A stretch of DNA of 46,550 bases from Grimontia indica (GCF_000333895.2 NZ_ANFM02000005.1:1-46550), one strand, 5' to 3'. Counted from the stretch's first letter, positions 16,150 to 27,063 are shown. A program made the numbers and translations. Notes: generated from the sequence alone by a model not told the origin.

Positions 16150-16174
16150 AAAACGGGGCTCTAAGCCCCGTTTT
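16150..16174. terminator. Bidirectional terminator between mepM and rdgC
   Basis: AAAACGGGGC and GCCCCGTTTT pair around a 5-base loop, flanked by A and T runs. It serves the convergent mepM-like and rdgC transcripts. Confidence 0.9.
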
Positions 16175-16201
16175 CTGTTTTTGGCAAAGTGTAGAAGACG
16201 A

Positions 16202-17116
16202 TTACTCGCCTTTGTCGACACCGCCAAGTTCTTCGTAAAGATTCGGCAGGAAAGCACCCAGCTCACCGCACATCAGCGACAGGTCTGCATCCAGACGCTG
16301 AGCCACATCTTCACGGTCGATATCCGCGTTCTGGTCGCGAAGTTCTTCCGAGAACTTGATGCGTTTGATGGACATGTCTTCACACAGCATCAGCTCAATG
16401 CGGTCTTGCCAGTTCATCGCCAGCTTAGTCACTAACTTTTCTGCTTCGATGTGAGCCAGAATTTCATCGCTCGATAGATCCTGCTGCTTACAACGGATCA
16501 CGCCACCTTGTTCCAGAATGGCTTTCAGCTCAGCTTCTTCACCGATTTCGAAGCCTTTTGGTGCGTTGCCAGAGCGAACCCACTCAGTCATTGCCAGCTC
16601 AACTGGCTTGTTGGTTTCAACAGGTACCACTGGCAGACTGCCTAGGGATTTGCGCAGCAGCGCGAGAATGTCTTCTGCTTTCTTAGAACTACCTGCATCA
16701 ACCAGTACCAGACCTGCTTTTGGCATAATCAGCGCGTAGGTTTGGCTCATGCGGCTGAACGCACGTGGCAGCAGATCCATCACGATGTCATCTTTGATGC
16801 TGTCTTTTTCTTTTTTCTTCAGCGGACGGCCTTGTTCTTTTTCCATTGCGTCCACTTTGGCGGTCAGTGAATCTTTGATCACCGAGGCTGGCAGCATTTT
16901 CTCTTCTTTACGGGCACAGATAAGAATGTTGCCATCGCTGACGTGCGTCATCATGTCGCCGTGTTTGCCCAGCGCGGTGGTCCAGCCGAACTTTTGCATG
17001 TCCTGACTGCCACAAGGCGTGAAGCGGAATTCAGACAGTTGTTTTTCAATATGCTCCGGGTCGAGGTCGATGTCTCGGGTCAGGCGGTAGGTGAAAATAT
17101 TCTTGAACCAAATCAT
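16202..17116 (-). CDS. rdgC: Recombination-associated protein RdgC
   Basis: RdgC is a ring-forming, sequence-independent DNA-binding protein that limits RecA activity and affects recombination. The protein has 304 residues (E. coli 303) and begins [15 protein letters not shown], the family N-terminus. It also shows [14 protein letters not shown], the charged central helix [13 protein letters not shown] and the C-terminal part with [11 protein letters not shown]. It is transcribed away from sbcD, as in other gammaproteobacteria where rdgC neighbours recombination genes. The start is the only reasonable ATG. Confidence 0.96.
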   Translation of the reverse strand: MIWFKNIFTYRLTRDIDLDPEHIEKQLSEFRFTPCGSQDMQKFGWTTALGKHGDMMTHVSDGNILICARKEEKMLPASVIKDSLTAKVDAMEKEQGRPLKKKEKDSIKDDIVMDLLPRAFSRMSQTYALIMPKAGLVLVDAGSSKKAEDILALLRKSLGSLPVVPVETNKPVELAMTEWVRSGNAPKGFEIGEEAELKAILEQGGVIRCKQQDLSSDEILAHIEAEKLVTKLAMNWQDRIELMLCEDMSIKRIKFSEELRDQNADIDREDVAQRLDADLSLMCGELGAFLPNLYEELGGVDKGE

Positions 17117-17235
17117 GGCGAGGCTTTATCCATCCGGTAATGACAAAGGCCACATGGTATTGCATCAGGCAGAGAATGTCGCTTCAAATACGGTACAATC
17201 AGGCACTGAGCACAAGAACAGGCGCACACCTTTCA

Positions 17236-18471
17236 ATGAAAATACTCCACACGTCAGACTGGCATTTAGGGCAAAACTTTTTCACCAAAAGCCGCAAGCA
17301 GGAACACCAGGCTTTTCTGGACTGGCTTTTACAGGAAATAGATAAAAATCAGATTGATGCCGTCATCGTGGCCGGGGATGTTTTCGACACAGGTTCGCCG
17401 CCAAGTTACGCCCGTGAAATGTATAACCAGTTTGTGGTTTCCATCAGTCAGCGCAACTGTTCTTTGGTGGTGCTGGGCGGTAACCATGACTCGGTTTCCA
17501 CGCTCAGAGAATCCAAATCCCTGCTGGCTTGCCTGCATACCCATGTGGTGGCAAACACCAGCGAGGATCTGCAAGACCAACTCATTACCCTGAAAAACCA
17601 CGATGGCGAAATCGGTGCGATTGTGTGTGCAGTGCCTTTCGTGCGCCCCCGCGACGTGTTGACCAGTCAAGCTGGCGAATCCGGCACGGAAAAGCGTCAG
17701 GCGCTCGGTGATGCTATTAAATCCCACTATCACGACTTGTATCAGGCAGCAGTGAAGCTGCGCGATGATAACGGCTGGCAGGTGCCAATTATCGCGACGG
17801 GCCACCTAACCGCGCTAGGCGTTAGCCCATCTAAATCCGTGCGTGATATCTACATTGGTACGCTCGATGGCTTTGCGGCAGATGGCTTTCCGCCTGCCGA
17901 CTACATTGCCCTGGGGCATATCCATCGCCCTCAAATTGTCGCCAAGTCAGACCATATCCGATACAGCGGCTCTCCGATCCCTTTGAGCTTTGATGAACTC
18001 AAATTCAACAAGCAGGTGGTGCTGGTGGAATTCGACGGCGACCAGCGCGTGCGTATCGAACCGATCAGCGTTCCGAGCTTTCAGCCTATGGGTGTCCTAA
18101 AAGGGTCATTGGAAGAGATAGAAGTGCAGCTTTCAGAGTATTTGGAACATGATGATCCAAAAGCTGTCTGGCTGCACATTGAGGTCTCTGTGCAGGACTA
18201 TCTGTCTGATTTACAACAACGTATTCAACTGATGACTGAAGGGCTCAATGTAGAGGTGTTACAGCTTCAGCGCACCCGTGGGCCAAAAGCTCAGGCGCTG
18301 ACACAAGAGGCGAAAGAAACCCTTTCTGAGCTGACACCGAATGATGTTTTCCAAAAGCGACTGGCTCTCGAGGTGTTTGAAGGGGAGGACGAACTTGCGC
18401 GGAAAGAACGGATCCAAACCCAGTTCACCAAAATTGTGGCGGAAGTTGAGAATGCGGAGGGTGAAGAATGA
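17236..18471 (+). CDS. sbcD: Exonuclease subunit SbcD
   Basis: The Mre11-type nuclease subunit of the SbcCD complex, which cleaves hairpins and processes DNA ends. It has 411 residues (E. coli 400). Metallophosphoesterase motifs are in order: ILHTSDWHLGQ at the N-terminus, VAGDVFDTG, GGNHDS, ATGHLTALG and ALGHIHRPQ. The C-terminal third is the capping and SbcC-binding region. The frame is open from 17140, but the ATG at 17236 puts the first metal-binding motif at the usual position. It overlaps sbcC by 4 bases (ATGA), so translation is coupled. A TACAAT at 17194-17199 could be its -10 element, without a clear -35. Confidence 0.96.
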   Translation: MKILHTSDWHLGQNFFTKSRKQEHQAFLDWLLQEIDKNQIDAVIVAGDVFDTGSPPSYAREMYNQFVVSISQRNCSLVVLGGNHDSVSTLRESKSLLACLHTHVVANTSEDLQDQLITLKNHDGEIGAIVCAVPFVRPRDVLTSQAGESGTEKRQALGDAIKSHYHDLYQAAVKLRDDNGWQVPIIATGHLTALGVSPSKSVRDIYIGTLDGFAADGFPPADYIALGHIHRPQIVAKSDHIRYSGSPIPLSFDELKFNKQVVLVEFDGDQRVRIEPISVPSFQPMGVLKGSLEEIEVQLSEYLEHDDPKAVWLHIEVSVQDYLSDLQQRIQLMTEGLNVEVLQLQRTRGPKAQALTQEAKETLSELTPNDVFQKRLALEVFEGEDELARKERIQTQFTKIVAEVENAEGEE

Positions 18472-21400
18472 AGATCCTGAGCCTTCGCTTTAAAAACCTG
18501 AACTCGCTGAAAGGCGAGTGGAAGATTGATTTCACCCAAACACCATTTTCGGACAATGGCCTGTTCGCCATTACCGGCGCAACGGGCGCGGGTAAAACCA
18601 CATTGCTTGATGCGATTTGTCTGGCGCTTTATCACCAGACCCCGCGATTGGGGCTGATCTCCAATTCCAGCAATGAAATCATGACCCGTGGCACGGCGGA
18701 GTGTTCTGCCGAAGTAGAATTCGAAGTAAAAGGCCACCCCTACCGCGCGTTTTGGAGCATGCGCCGTTCCCGTGGAAAAGTGGACGGTAATTTACAGCCA
18801 GCAGATGTGGAGCTGGTGGACGCGAAAACCGACAAGGTGTTGGCTACACAGGTGAAGCAGAAAAATGAATTGGTTGAGCGTGTTACGGGTCTCGACTTTG
18901 CCCGCTTTACCAAATCCATGATGCTTTCCCAAGGTGAGTTTGCTGCTTTCTTGAATGCCAAAGAAAACGAGCGCGCGGAGCTTTTGGAAGAGCTGACCGG
19001 GACAGAAATTTACGGCCGGATTTCTGAAAAAGTGCATGAGCATTTTGCCGCAGCAAAACAGGCTTTGAGCCAGAAAGAGGCCGAAGCGAAAGGCGTGCAG
19101 TTGCTGAGTAGCGAGGAGCTTGAAGCTCTCGAAAAAGAACAGGAAGAAACAGAAGCCTTGCTCAAGAGTGAGCGCGAAAAACAGACCGAGCTCACGGCGC
19201 ACCTGACATGGTGGAAAGAGCACCAAAAAAGCCATCAAGAGAAAAGTCAGGCCGAAGCACAGCAACAAACTGCAGAAGAAAACTGGAAGGCAGCCAAACC
19301 ACAACTGGATAAACTCACCAACAGTGAGCCAGCGGAAAAGCTGCGCATGCCTTATGAGCGTTGGCAGTCATCGTTGAAAAGCGTGGAATCAACGACCGCA
19401 TTGCTGGCTACCAAACAGGAAGCATTGAAGGCTAACACAGAAAAGAGCGCGCAGGCTGACGAAGGGTTAGTGAAAGCTTCAGAAGCGCTCACACTGGCGA
19501 AAACCCAGCAAAGCGAGCTGGAAGAGCTTATCAGTGAGAAAGTCTTGCCGCTCGACACCGACATCAAACACCAATCTCTGCGGCTGCAGGAGTTTTTGCA
19601 GCAACAGGTGGGCCTGAAAACGAAGCAGGTTACTCTGTCTTCATCACAGGAAAAAACCACAGAGAACCTTGAGACCAAAAAGCAGGCTCTGGAAGCCGTT
19701 TCCACCTACCTGACCACCAATCAGTTTGCAGGCCAGCTTAAACAACACCTTGGTCAATGGGCGCAGATGGGCCAGCAGATCGCACAAGAACAAAATGCGA
19801 TTGGCAAACTGACGCAATACGAAAGTGAGCTTAATGCCCAATTGCAGACAGAGATCGCGAAAGCGGAAAATGCCGAGAAAGAAAAACAGGCGGCACTAAG
19901 CCAAAGCGAACAAGCCAAACAAGCATGGGAAGCACAGCAAGAAGCGTTTAAGCAAGCAACCTCAAATGGTGATGTTGACGCTCTGGATAAACAGCGCGAG
20001 CAGCTAAATGCGCAACTTTCCACTTACTTCCAGTTAGGCCAATGGCAGCAGCAATGGCTGGAACTGGACAAAGAGAGCGCGGAAAAGCGCCAAACGCTAG
20101 CGGAACAGACTCAACAAGCCAAAGGCTTAGAGCTTGAAGTTACTTCGCTTCGACAGCAATACAAAGACAAAAAGCAACTGATAGAGGCACTGTCAAAGCT
20201 TGTCAGTCAGGAAGAACATCTCTCGCAATATCGTGTGGCATTGCAGCCACATGAAGCCTGCCCGCTTTGTGGCTCCACCGAGCATCCGGCCTTGTCTGGA
20301 GCTATCCTCAATGTCTCTGAAACCCTGCAGCAAAAGTCAGCGGCAGAGGTGGCGTTAGAAGAGCTGGGGCACACTGGCAAAGAAACCGGTATGAAGCTTG
20401 AGGCGGCGAAGCGTTACATCGAAGAGCTGGATAAGCATCTCCTGCGTTGTCAGCAGCAACAAATGGCGCTTAGCGAGCAATGGGCCCAGGCGGCAGTACC
20501 ACTCAACTTAGCTCTGACTATCGATCAGCGTGACGCCTTTGTTGCATTCAACGAGCAGCAAATCCAGCAGCGTGATGCACTGACTCAAACTTTGAATGCA
20601 CTCAAAGCGCAAGAGAAAACCCTGCAGCAGGCAAAACAGTATTGGGATGAGGCTACCCGTGCATGGGATAGCACCGAGAAACACTTCTCCATTCTGTCAG
20701 TGACGATTGAAAGCAAAAAACAGGAAGCGCAGAAGCTGGCTGCTGATAAGCGCCAGAAGCTTGATTACCTCGAGACCCTCGAAAGCGTGTTGAGCCAGCA
20801 AATTGCAGACAGTGGTTACCAAGCCCCTGAGCATGATGAGCTTCAAGTTTGGTTGGCGTCGAGAAAGCAAGACGGTGAAAAATGGGAGCAAAACCAGCAG
20901 CAAAAAGAAGTCTTGGCCAAAGAGGTAGCATTGCTTGAGGCTGAGCTTTCAAATTGTATGAAAGAGTACCATACATTGGCTGAGCAGCTGGGCGCGCTTC
21001 AGTCCGAGATTGATTCGCTAACCGGCAAGCTTGAAGCTGCGAAAGCAAAACGCACTGAGCTCTTTGGTGACAAGCGGGTGGAAGAGGAAAAGCGCCGCGC
21101 TGCTGTTCAGACGGAACAAGGGGAAGCTTCCCATCAAGCAGCACAAGCCTTTGCGCAGCAATGTCTTGGCGATCTGCGCGCGATTCAGGCAGAAGTGGCA
21201 AGCCAAACTCAGTCGCTGGCATCGCTGAATGCCGAGGCACAGAGTTATGCATCCCAATGGGAAGAAAGTCTTGGGGCTTCGCCTTTTGATTCTCTGGAAA
21301 TGTTCCAGGCTGCATTGCTTCCGGAGGAAGAAAAACAACAGCTACTTACCGATAAACGCGCGCTGGAAAATGCCCTTGAAGGTGCAAAAGTGCTGCTGGA

Positions 21401-22142
21401 GAAAGCCTTTCAGCATGTGGTTGAAGTGCTAGCCCATGACCGGGCAGAAGTTTGGCAGCAAACCCCGCATGATGAGGTGGAGTCTGCGCTAGCGGCAAAA
21501 TCAGAGGCCGTGGAAACGCTTGTGCGCAGAAGTGGTGAGCTAAGCCATGCTTTAGCATCTGATCATCAAAGACGAGAGAACCAACAGGCGCTGTTTGCCG
21601 AGATAGAACGCCTGCGTGCGGAATACGATGACATCCAGTATCTGCATTCCCTGATTGGCTCACAAAAAGGCGATAAATTCCGTAAGTTTGCGCAGGGTCT
21701 GACGCTGGATAATCTGGTGTATCTGGCGAATAAACAACTCGACCGAATCCATGGACGTTACCAACTGAACCGCAAACAGGGTGAAGGGTTGGAACTCAGC
21801 GTGCTGGATACCTGGCAGGGTGATATTGAGCGTGATACTAAAACCCTGTCGGGCGGTGAGAGTTTCCTTGTCAGCTTGGCATTGGCTTTGGCGTTATCGG
21901 ATCTCGTCAGTCACAAGACCAGCATCGACTCACTGTTCCTCGATGAAGGCTTTGGCACACTGGATAGTGAAACCTTGGATGTGGCGCTGGATGCACTGGA
22001 TAACCTGAATGCATCCGGCAAGATGATCGGGGTGATCAGTCACATTGAAGCGATGAAAGAACGCATTCCTACCCAGCTTCATGTTTCGAAAAAAACAGGC
22101 TTGGGTGTTAGTGAGCTGGATAACAAATTCCGCGTTTCTTGA
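18468..22142 (+). CDS. sbcC: Exonuclease subunit SbcC
   Basis: The Rad50-type SMC-like ATPase of the SbcCD nuclease. It has 1224 residues, longer than E. coli SbcC (1048); the extra length is in the coiled coils. The Walker A motif GATGAGKT is at 37-44. Two long Gln/Glu/Lys/Ala-rich coiled coils flank the zinc hook CPLCG (Cys598, Cys601). The ABC signature LSGGES is near 1127, and Walker B with the D-loop, SLFLDEGFGTLD, near 1155. The first ATG overlaps the sbcD stop. The gene is intact end to end. Confidence 0.97.
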   Translation: MKILSLRFKNLNSLKGEWKIDFTQTPFSDNGLFAITGATGAGKTTLLDAICLALYHQTPRLGLISNSSNEIMTRGTAECSAEVEFEVKGHPYRAFWSMRRSRGKVDGNLQPADVELVDAKTDKVLATQVKQKNELVERVTGLDFARFTKSMMLSQGEFAAFLNAKENERAELLEELTGTEIYGRISEKVHEHFAAAKQALSQKEAEAKGVQLLSSEELEALEKEQEETEALLKSEREKQTELTAHLTWWKEHQKSHQEKSQAEAQQQTAEENWKAAKPQLDKLTNSEPAEKLRMPYERWQSSLKSVESTTALLATKQEALKANTEKSAQADEGLVKASEALTLAKTQQSELEELISEKVLPLDTDIKHQSLRLQEFLQQQVGLKTKQVTLSSSQEKTTENLETKKQALEAVSTYLTTNQFAGQLKQHLGQWAQMGQQIAQEQNAIGKLTQYESELNAQLQTEIAKAENAEKEKQAALSQSEQAKQAWEAQQEAFKQATSNGDVDALDKQREQLNAQLSTYFQLGQWQQQWLELDKESAEKRQTLAEQTQQAKGLELEVTSLRQQYKDKKQLIEALSKLVSQEEHLSQYRVALQPHEACPLCGSTEHPALSGAILNVSETLQQKSAAEVALEELGHTGKETGMKLEAAKRYIEELDKHLLRCQQQQMALSEQWAQAAVPLNLALTIDQRDAFVAFNEQQIQQRDALTQTLNALKAQEKTLQQAKQYWDEATRAWDSTEKHFSILSVTIESKKQEAQKLAADKRQKLDYLETLESVLSQQIADSGYQAPEHDELQVWLASRKQDGEKWEQNQQQKEVLAKEVALLEAELSNCMKEYHTLAEQLGALQSEIDSLTGKLEAAKAKRTELFGDKRVEEEKRRAAVQTEQGEASHQAAQAFAQQCLGDLRAIQAEVASQTQSLASLNAEAQSYASQWEESLGASPFDSLEMFQAALLPEEEKQQLLTDKRALENALEGAKVLLEKAFQHVVEVLAHDRAEVWQQTPHDEVESALAAKSEAVETLVRRSGELSHALASDHQRRENQQALFAEIERLRAEYDDIQYLHSLIGSQKGDKFRKFAQGLTLDNLVYLANKQLDRIHGRYQLNRKQGEGLELSVLDTWQGDIERDTKTLSGGESFLVSLALALALSDLVSHKTSIDSLFLDEGFGTLDSETLDVALDALDNLNASGKMIGVISHIEAMKERIPTQLHVSKKTGLGVSELDNKFRVS

Positions 22143-22273
22143 TAAAAGAGAAGCAGTTAGCCCGAAGCGAAGGCTGATGCTGTGTCCAGTAGGTTAGGCG
22201 GGTGAAAAACAGTCAGTAAATATCTGGATTAAAAGGCAGTATCTGGTTGTCTACCGCGCCAAACCTCGCGAAA

Positions 22274-22306
22274 GGTCACAAAAATGTCATAATATAATCA
22301 CATAAT
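22274..22306 (+). promoter_or_regulatory. Pho box and promoter of phoB
   Basis: Three repeats spaced exactly 11 bases apart are visible: GTCAC at 22275, GTCAT at 22286 and ATCAC at 22297. The block ATGTCATAATATAATCACAT matches the Pho consensus at 14 of 20 positions. CATAAT at 22301-22306 could be the -10 element. This fits autoregulation of phoB-phoR(-pstS) by phospho-PhoB. Confidence 0.8.
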
Positions 22307-22352
22307 GGCGTCCAAGAAATGCAAATAAACCACTCTAACTGGGTATGGAAAA

Positions 22353-23042
22353 ATGGTAAGACGGATACTTGTTGTCGAAGATGAAGCACCTATTCGCGAA
22401 ATGCTGTGTTTCGTGCTGGAACAAAAAGGTTATCAGGCCGTAGAAGCAGAAGATTATGACAGTGCTCTGGAAAAAATCTGCGAGCCTTACCCTGAACTGA
22501 TCCTGATGGACTGGATGCTGCCTGGCGGCTCAGGGATCAACCTGATCAAACATCTCAAGCGTGATGAACTGACCCGCCAAATCCCAGTTGTGATGCTCAC
22601 AGCGCGTGGCGAGGAAGAAGATAAAGTACGCGGTTTGGAAGTCGGCGCGGATGATTACATCACCAAGCCTTTCTCACCAAAAGAGCTGATGGCTCGCCTG
22701 AAAGCCGTGATGCGCCGGGTATCACCAACGTCGCTGGATGACGTGATTGATGTGCATGGTCTGAAGCTTGATCCTGTTTCACACCGCGTCACTTCAAATG
22801 AAAAGCCGCTGGAAATGGGTCCAACCGAGTTTAAGATGTTGCACTTTTTCATGACCCACCAAGAGCGTGTTTACAGTCGTGAGCAACTTCTGAATAACGT
22901 TTGGGGCACTAACGTTTATGTTGAAGATCGCACCGTTGACGTGCATATTCGTCGACTAAGAAAAGCGCTGGAAGAAGACGGTCACGACAAGTTGGTACAA
23001 ACTGTTCGTGGCGCAGGCTACCGTTTCTCAACGCGCACCTGA
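22353..23042 (+). CDS. phoB: Phosphate regulon response regulator PhoB
   Basis: An OmpR-family response regulator of 229 residues, as in E. coli. The receiver domain (1 to about 120) carries the acidic pair (Asp10, Glu11), the phosphoacceptor Asp53 in [11 protein letters not shown], Thr83 and Lys105, all intact. The winged-helix DNA-binding domain (about 130-229) ends [14 protein letters not shown]. Phospho-PhoB activates genes with Pho boxes; here such boxes precede phoB itself and pstC. It is followed after 58 bases by phoR. The intact receiver is a useful contrast with the degenerate one at 9067-9771. Confidence 0.97.
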   Translation: MVRRILVVEDEAPIREMLCFVLEQKGYQAVEAEDYDSALEKICEPYPELILMDWMLPGGSGINLIKHLKRDELTRQIPVVMLTARGEEEDKVRGLEVGADDYITKPFSPKELMARLKAVMRRVSPTSLDDVIDVHGLKLDPVSHRVTSNEKPLEMGPTEFKMLHFFMTHQERVYSREQLLNNVWGTNVYVEDRTVDVHIRRLRKALEEDGHDKLVQTVRGAGYRFSTRT

Positions 23043-23100
23043 TAACGCATTATTGTCATAGGTCATCCGAAGGCCACCGGGTGGCATCTTGGAGACATTG

Positions 23101-24396
23101 ATGGTCGAAAGACTTACATGGAAAAAGCTGGCTCTTGAGCTGGCTTTTTTTTATCTACCCTGGTTTCTCATAGGCTGGTTCTTTGGCGGTCTGCCTTGGC
23201 TGTTGCTATTGGCAACGGTTTTGGTGTTGCTGTGGAACTTCTATCACCAACTCAAACTCTCTGACTGGCTTTGGAAAGAGCGCAGCCTGACACCACCAAC
23301 CGGCTCAGGAAGCTGGACGCCACTGTTCAACGGTATCTACCGTCTGCAAAAGCGTAACCGTCGTCGTCGTAAAGAGCTTGCCAATCTTATCCGCCGTTTC
23401 CGCAATGGTGCAGAATCACTGCCCGATGCGGTCGTAGTGTTTGAGCACGACGGCTCGATTGTTTGGTGTAACAAGCTGGCACAAGAGCTACTGGGCTTCC
23501 GTATGCCTGACGATGCCGGTCAGTACATTGCCAACCTGATCCGTACGCCGGAGTTTATTGAATACTTGAGCCGTGCGGAGCTGGGTGAACCTTTCGAAAT
23601 GCGCTCGACCCTACACGCATCGAAAACCCTCGAATTTCGTACCATGCCTTATGCCGAAGGTGAGTACCTGATGGTGGTGCGTGATATTACCCAGCTTAAA
23701 CAGCTCGAAGGTATGCGCCGCAACTTCTTCGCCAACGTTTCCCATGAACTTCGTACGCCAATGACGGTGCTGCGTGGTTATCTGGAAATGTCTGAAGATC
23801 CAGAGATGCTGGTGGGGCCAATGTGGGGTAAAGCTCACGGTGTAATGACCGAGCAGTTGACCCGTATGGAAGGTCTGGTGGAACAGCTTCTGACTCTGTC
23901 GAAAATTGAGGCGAGTGTGAAGATCGCGCTGGATCAGAAAGTAGACGTGCCAGCAATGCTTGATGTGTTGGAAAAAGAAGCCCAGACACTCAGTGGCGAT
24001 CAGGCGCATGACTTTGAGTTTGAAATCGATCATTCACTCAAAGTGCTGGGCGATGAAGATCAGCTTCGCAGCGCCATTTCTAACCTGGTGTATAACGCGG
24101 TGAAACACACGCCAGCCAGCGCCAAAATTAAAGTCCGATGGTTTAAGTCCCGCAAAGGACCGAGACTGGAGGTGATTGATAGTGGTGAAGGTATTGCGCC
24201 CCAACATATCGATAGACTGACCGAGCGTTTTTATCGCGTTGATAAAGCGCGATCACGTGAAACAGGCGGCAGTGGGCTTGGCTTAGCCATTGTGAAGCAT
24301 GCGCTGAATCATCACGAGTCCGAGCTTGAAATCAAAAGTAAGGTGGGACAGGGTAGTACGTTCTCGTTCACCCTTCCGGAGCGTCTGGCATGTTAA
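23101..24396 (+). CDS. phoR: Phosphate regulon sensor kinase PhoR
   Basis: A membrane histidine kinase of 431 residues (E. coli 431). Two short hydrophobic segments near the N-terminus (about 10-45) anchor it without a large periplasmic sensor. A charged linker and PAS domain (about 95-200) follow. The H box is NVSHELRTP (His215), the N box [11 protein letters not shown], and the G boxes DSGEGIAP and [10 protein letters not shown]. It senses phosphate status through the Pst transporter and PhoU, both encoded at 29922-35342. A TTG at 23089 would add four residues; the ATG at 23101 has GGAG six bases ahead. The 3' end overlaps pstS by 7 bases. Confidence 0.96.
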   Translation: MVERLTWKKLALELAFFYLPWFLIGWFFGGLPWLLLLATVLVLLWNFYHQLKLSDWLWKERSLTPPTGSGSWTPLFNGIYRLQKRNRRRRKELANLIRRFRNGAESLPDAVVVFEHDGSIVWCNKLAQELLGFRMPDDAGQYIANLIRTPEFIEYLSRAELGEPFEMRSTLHASKTLEFRTMPYAEGEYLMVVRDITQLKQLEGMRRNFFANVSHELRTPMTVLRGYLEMSEDPEMLVGPMWGKAHGVMTEQLTRMEGLVEQLLTLSKIEASVKIALDQKVDVPAMLDVLEKEAQTLSGDQAHDFEFEIDHSLKVLGDEDQLRSAISNLVYNAVKHTPASAKIKVRWFKSRKGPRLEVIDSGEGIAPQHIDRLTERFYRVDKARSRETGGSGLGLAIVKHALNHHESELEIKSKVGQGSTFSFTLPERLAC

Positions 24397-25343
24397 AACG
24401 GGCTTTGACCCTGATTGGACTCCTATTAGCGGCGGCACCTGCTGCCGCTGACGATCACCTCCCTCTATATCACCGTGTAGATAATATCTCCGGTAACCTC
24501 TCGACGGTCGGCTCAGACACCTTGGCCAACTTGGTCACTCAATGGGGCGTGCTTTTCAAAAAGTATTACCCAAGCGTCAATGTGCAAATCCAGACGTCGG
24601 GCTCTTCTACTGCGGTGCCAGCGTTGATTGAAGCAACGGCGCAGTTTGGCACCATGAGTCGGGAAATGCGTCCGCGTGAAATTGAACTGTTTGAACGAAA
24701 GTATGGCTATCCGCCAACGGCGATTAAAGTCGCTATTGATGCAATGGCGATATTTGTTCATCAAGACAACCCGCTTGATGTACTGAACATGACGCAGGTT
24801 GATGCCTTGTTTTCCAAAACGCTGCGTTGTGGTTCCAACGAGCGGATTGATAAATGGGGGCAGCTCGGTCTTCCGGGAAGCTGGAAAAAGCGAAATATTC
24901 AGCTGTTTGGCCGCAACTCGGTGTCAGGCACTTATGGATTTTTCAAAGATCAGGCGCTTTGCGATGGCGATTTTCGCCCGGATGTGAATGAGCAACCGGG
25001 CTCTGCTTCTGTGGTGCAATCGGTAAGCTCATCACTCAACGCGGTTGGATATGCTGGGGTGGGCTATCGCACAGCGGGGGCGAAGATGCTGCCACTGGAT
25101 GTCGAGGGCGAGCAGGTTTATGCCACCGTCGATAATGTCATCTCCGGTGTTTATCCGCTCTCACGTTACCTGTTTGTTTACGTGAACAAGGTGCCGGATA
25201 AGCCTTTACCGAGAATGGAAGCGGAATTCGTTAAGCTTATCCTTTCCCGTCAGGGACAGGCTTTGGTGGGAGCAGAAGGCTTTGTGCCGCTACCGGATGA
25301 ATTGATCGAACAGCAACTAATCCTGCTCGGATTGGAAAAATAA
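24390..25343 (+). CDS. pstS: PstS-type periplasmic phosphate-binding protein
   Basis: The substrate-binding protein of the high-affinity phosphate ABC transporter, 317 residues. The signal peptide is [16 protein letters not shown]. Binding-site marks are STVGSDTL near the N-terminus, [24 protein letters not shown], and [13 protein letters not shown]. The last two resemble the TGSGSS and RSDGSGT phosphate-binding loops of the family. It belongs to the PstS subgroup seen beside phoBR in vibrios, not to the classic E. coli subtype. It overlaps phoR, so it is part of the phoBR operon and separated from pstCAB by the opposing polyphosphate genes. Confidence 0.9.
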   Translation: MLKRALTLIGLLLAAAPAAADDHLPLYHRVDNISGNLSTVGSDTLANLVTQWGVLFKKYYPSVNVQIQTSGSSTAVPALIEATAQFGTMSREMRPREIELFERKYGYPPTAIKVAIDAMAIFVHQDNPLDVLNMTQVDALFSKTLRCGSNERIDKWGQLGLPGSWKKRNIQLFGRNSVSGTYGFFKDQALCDGDFRPDVNEQPGSASVVQSVSSSLNAVGYAGVGYRTAGAKMLPLDVEGEQVYATVDNVISGVYPLSRYLFVYVNKVPDKPLPRMEAEFVKLILSRQGQALVGAEGFVPLPDELIEQQLILLGLEK

Positions 25344-25370
25344 AAAACGGTGCCTCTGCACCGTTTTTTT
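25342..25370 (+). terminator. Terminator of phoB-phoR-pstS
   Basis: A(6)CGGTGC and GCACCGT(6) pair around a 4-base loop and end in a T run. The hairpin directly overlaps the pstS stop codon. Confidence 0.92.
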
Positions 25371-25393
25371 ATTGTTGTTGGTTAGAGTGTTTT

Positions 25394-25555
25394 ATACCAA
25401 TCATAGTAGGTGGCTGATCAGAAATAGCGCAGGAAAAATGCTCGAGAACAAGGCGGAAAATTTCGATAAGTAGTTATTCTACAATCAAGTTTTTCAACGC
25501 AGTTATCGAGCATTTTAACAAGCTAGGATGAGCAGATATTTACTACGATTGGTAT
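25394..25555. repeat. MITE-like imperfect palindromic element
   Basis: A stretch of about 160 bases begins ATACCAATCATAGTA and ends TACTACGATTGGTAT. The two halves are imperfect inverted repeats over almost their whole length, for example AAAATGCTCGAGAAC on the left and, reading the right half in reverse complement, AAAATGCTCGATAAC. The centre is GTAGTTATTCTAC. It has no coding capacity. I recall very similar elements scattered between genes in Vibrio, Photobacterium, Shewanella and related genomes. It fills the space between the pstS terminator and ppx, and its last base is the first base of the ppx stop codon (minus strand). Confidence 0.8.
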
Positions 25556-27063
25556 TAATCATTAACCAACAGTTTCCAGCCCACTGAATCCCAAAGGTTC
25601 TTTTCTACTTCCAAGTCGGCAGCCAATAACTTGTTCTGGCTTAGCCAGTTCTCAGGGAACGTGAGTGACCAACTGTCATCCTTAGCGTCGAGCTTTACCT
25701 CGGGCATGGGTTCACCACTGCGCTGCACATTCAACACACAAGCCAACCTTAAAGAGCGGATAAGCGGATAAATTTGCTTGGCCTTGAACAGAGTGAATTC
25801 TGGCATTTCTTCAAGTTTCAACGCTTTACGGTGGAAGCGGGTGAGGGTTGCCAGCACGGTTTGCTGCTCTTGGTTAAAGCCGGGTAGATTGGTGTTTTGC
25901 AGAATATACGCCGAGTGTTTGTGGAAACCGGAGTGCGAGATGCTTAATCCAACTTCGTGCAGCAGCGCTGCCCAGCTTAGCAATATGGCAAGTTCGGCTT
26001 TTTTTGTGCCAAGTTTTGGCTCTGCCTGGAGATAAAAACTCTCTGCAGTTTGCTGGACGTTTTCTGCGTGTTGCCGGTCGATATGATAGCGCTCTGCGAG
26101 GTCTGCTGCGGTGCGGCTCCGTATATCGCTTTGTTGGAAACGGTCTTCCATTTCGTACAAAAGGCCTTCACGAAGCGCGCCATCGGAATACACCATCTTC
26201 TCAATGCTCAGTGCGTGAAACACGCCGGAGAGAATCGCAAGACCCGCGGCAAATACAGGTTGTCTGTCTTCCGTTAATCCGGGCAGTTTCAGCTCGCTGG
26301 CCGACTTCACCTGCAGTACCTGTTCAATTAAGCCATCCAACCGCTTACGGGTGATGATGCCATCGTCGTGCCCACTGGCAATCAAGACTTCACGAATAGC
26401 TTTGATGGTGCCAGAGGAACCTACGGCTTCTCCCCAGCCGCAATCCTTGTACTGTTTGGCGATGCTTTCTAACTTCAGCTCTGCCGCGAGCTGGGCTTGA
26501 GCAAAGCGTTTGATAGAAATTTGTCCATCTTTGAAAAAGCGATGGTTATAGCTGACACAACCCATATGTTTACTGTTGGTGAGTGTTGGACTAAAACCTT
26601 TGCCAATAACAAGCTCAGTGCTGCCCCCACCAATGTCTACCACCAGTTTTCGGCCATCACCTGGCTGGGTGTGGCTAACACCAAGGTAAATCAAACGGGC
26701 TTCTTCGACGCCGGGGATGATCTCTATCGGATAGGGGAAGACATTGCGGGCCCGCTGCACAAAAATATGACTGTTTTTCGCTTCACGCAGGGTAAATGTT
26801 GCCGCAACGCGGACGTTTGCTTCATCGAAGCCTTGAAGGCGCTCCGCGAACATGGCCAAACATTCCACTCCGCGGTTGATAGCGGCGTTATCGAGGTTGA
26901 GGTAATCGTCGAGTCCTGAAGCCAGCCGCACACGTTGTTTGTGGCGGCTGATGATTTGAAGGCCTTGCCCGACGACGCGGGCAACGACCATGTGGAAGCT
27001 GTTGGAACCTAAATCTATTGCGGCGATTTCCCTTGGCTTTTCAGCCGGGGTCGTGTCATTCAT
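25555..27063 (-). CDS. ppx: Exopolyphosphatase Ppx
   Basis: Ppx processively releases phosphate from the ends of polyphosphate chains (the paralogue GppA acts on pppGpp). It has 502 residues (E. coli Ppx 513). The ASKHA-type phosphate loop [12 protein letters not shown] is near the N-terminus and [14 protein letters not shown] is at about 145. The C-terminal HD-like helical domain includes [24 protein letters not shown]. It overlaps the end of ppk by 8 bases, forming a coupled operon. The C-terminal residues VND lie beside the palindromic repeat. GppA is an alternative, but adjacency to ppk favours Ppx. Confidence 0.95.
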   Translation of the reverse strand: MNDTTPAEKPREIAAIDLGSNSFHMVVARVVGQGLQIISRHKQRVRLASGLDDYLNLDNAAINRGVECLAMFAERLQGFDEANVRVAATFTLREAKNSHIFVQRARNVFPYPIEIIPGVEEARLIYLGVSHTQPGDGRKLVVDIGGGSTELVIGKGFSPTLTNSKHMGCVSYNHRFFKDGQISIKRFAQAQLAAELKLESIAKQYKDCGWGEAVGSSGTIKAIREVLIASGHDDGIITRKRLDGLIEQVLQVKSASELKLPGLTEDRQPVFAAGLAILSGVFHALSIEKMVYSDGALREGLLYEMEDRFQQSDIRSRTAADLAERYHIDRQHAENVQQTAESFYLQAEPKLGTKKAELAILLSWAALLHEVGLSISHSGFHKHSAYILQNTNLPGFNQEQQTVLATLTRFHRKALKLEEMPEFTLFKAKQIYPLIRSLRLACVLNVQRSGEPMPEVKLDAKDDSWSLTFPENWLSQNKLLAADLEVEKNLWDSVGWKLLVND

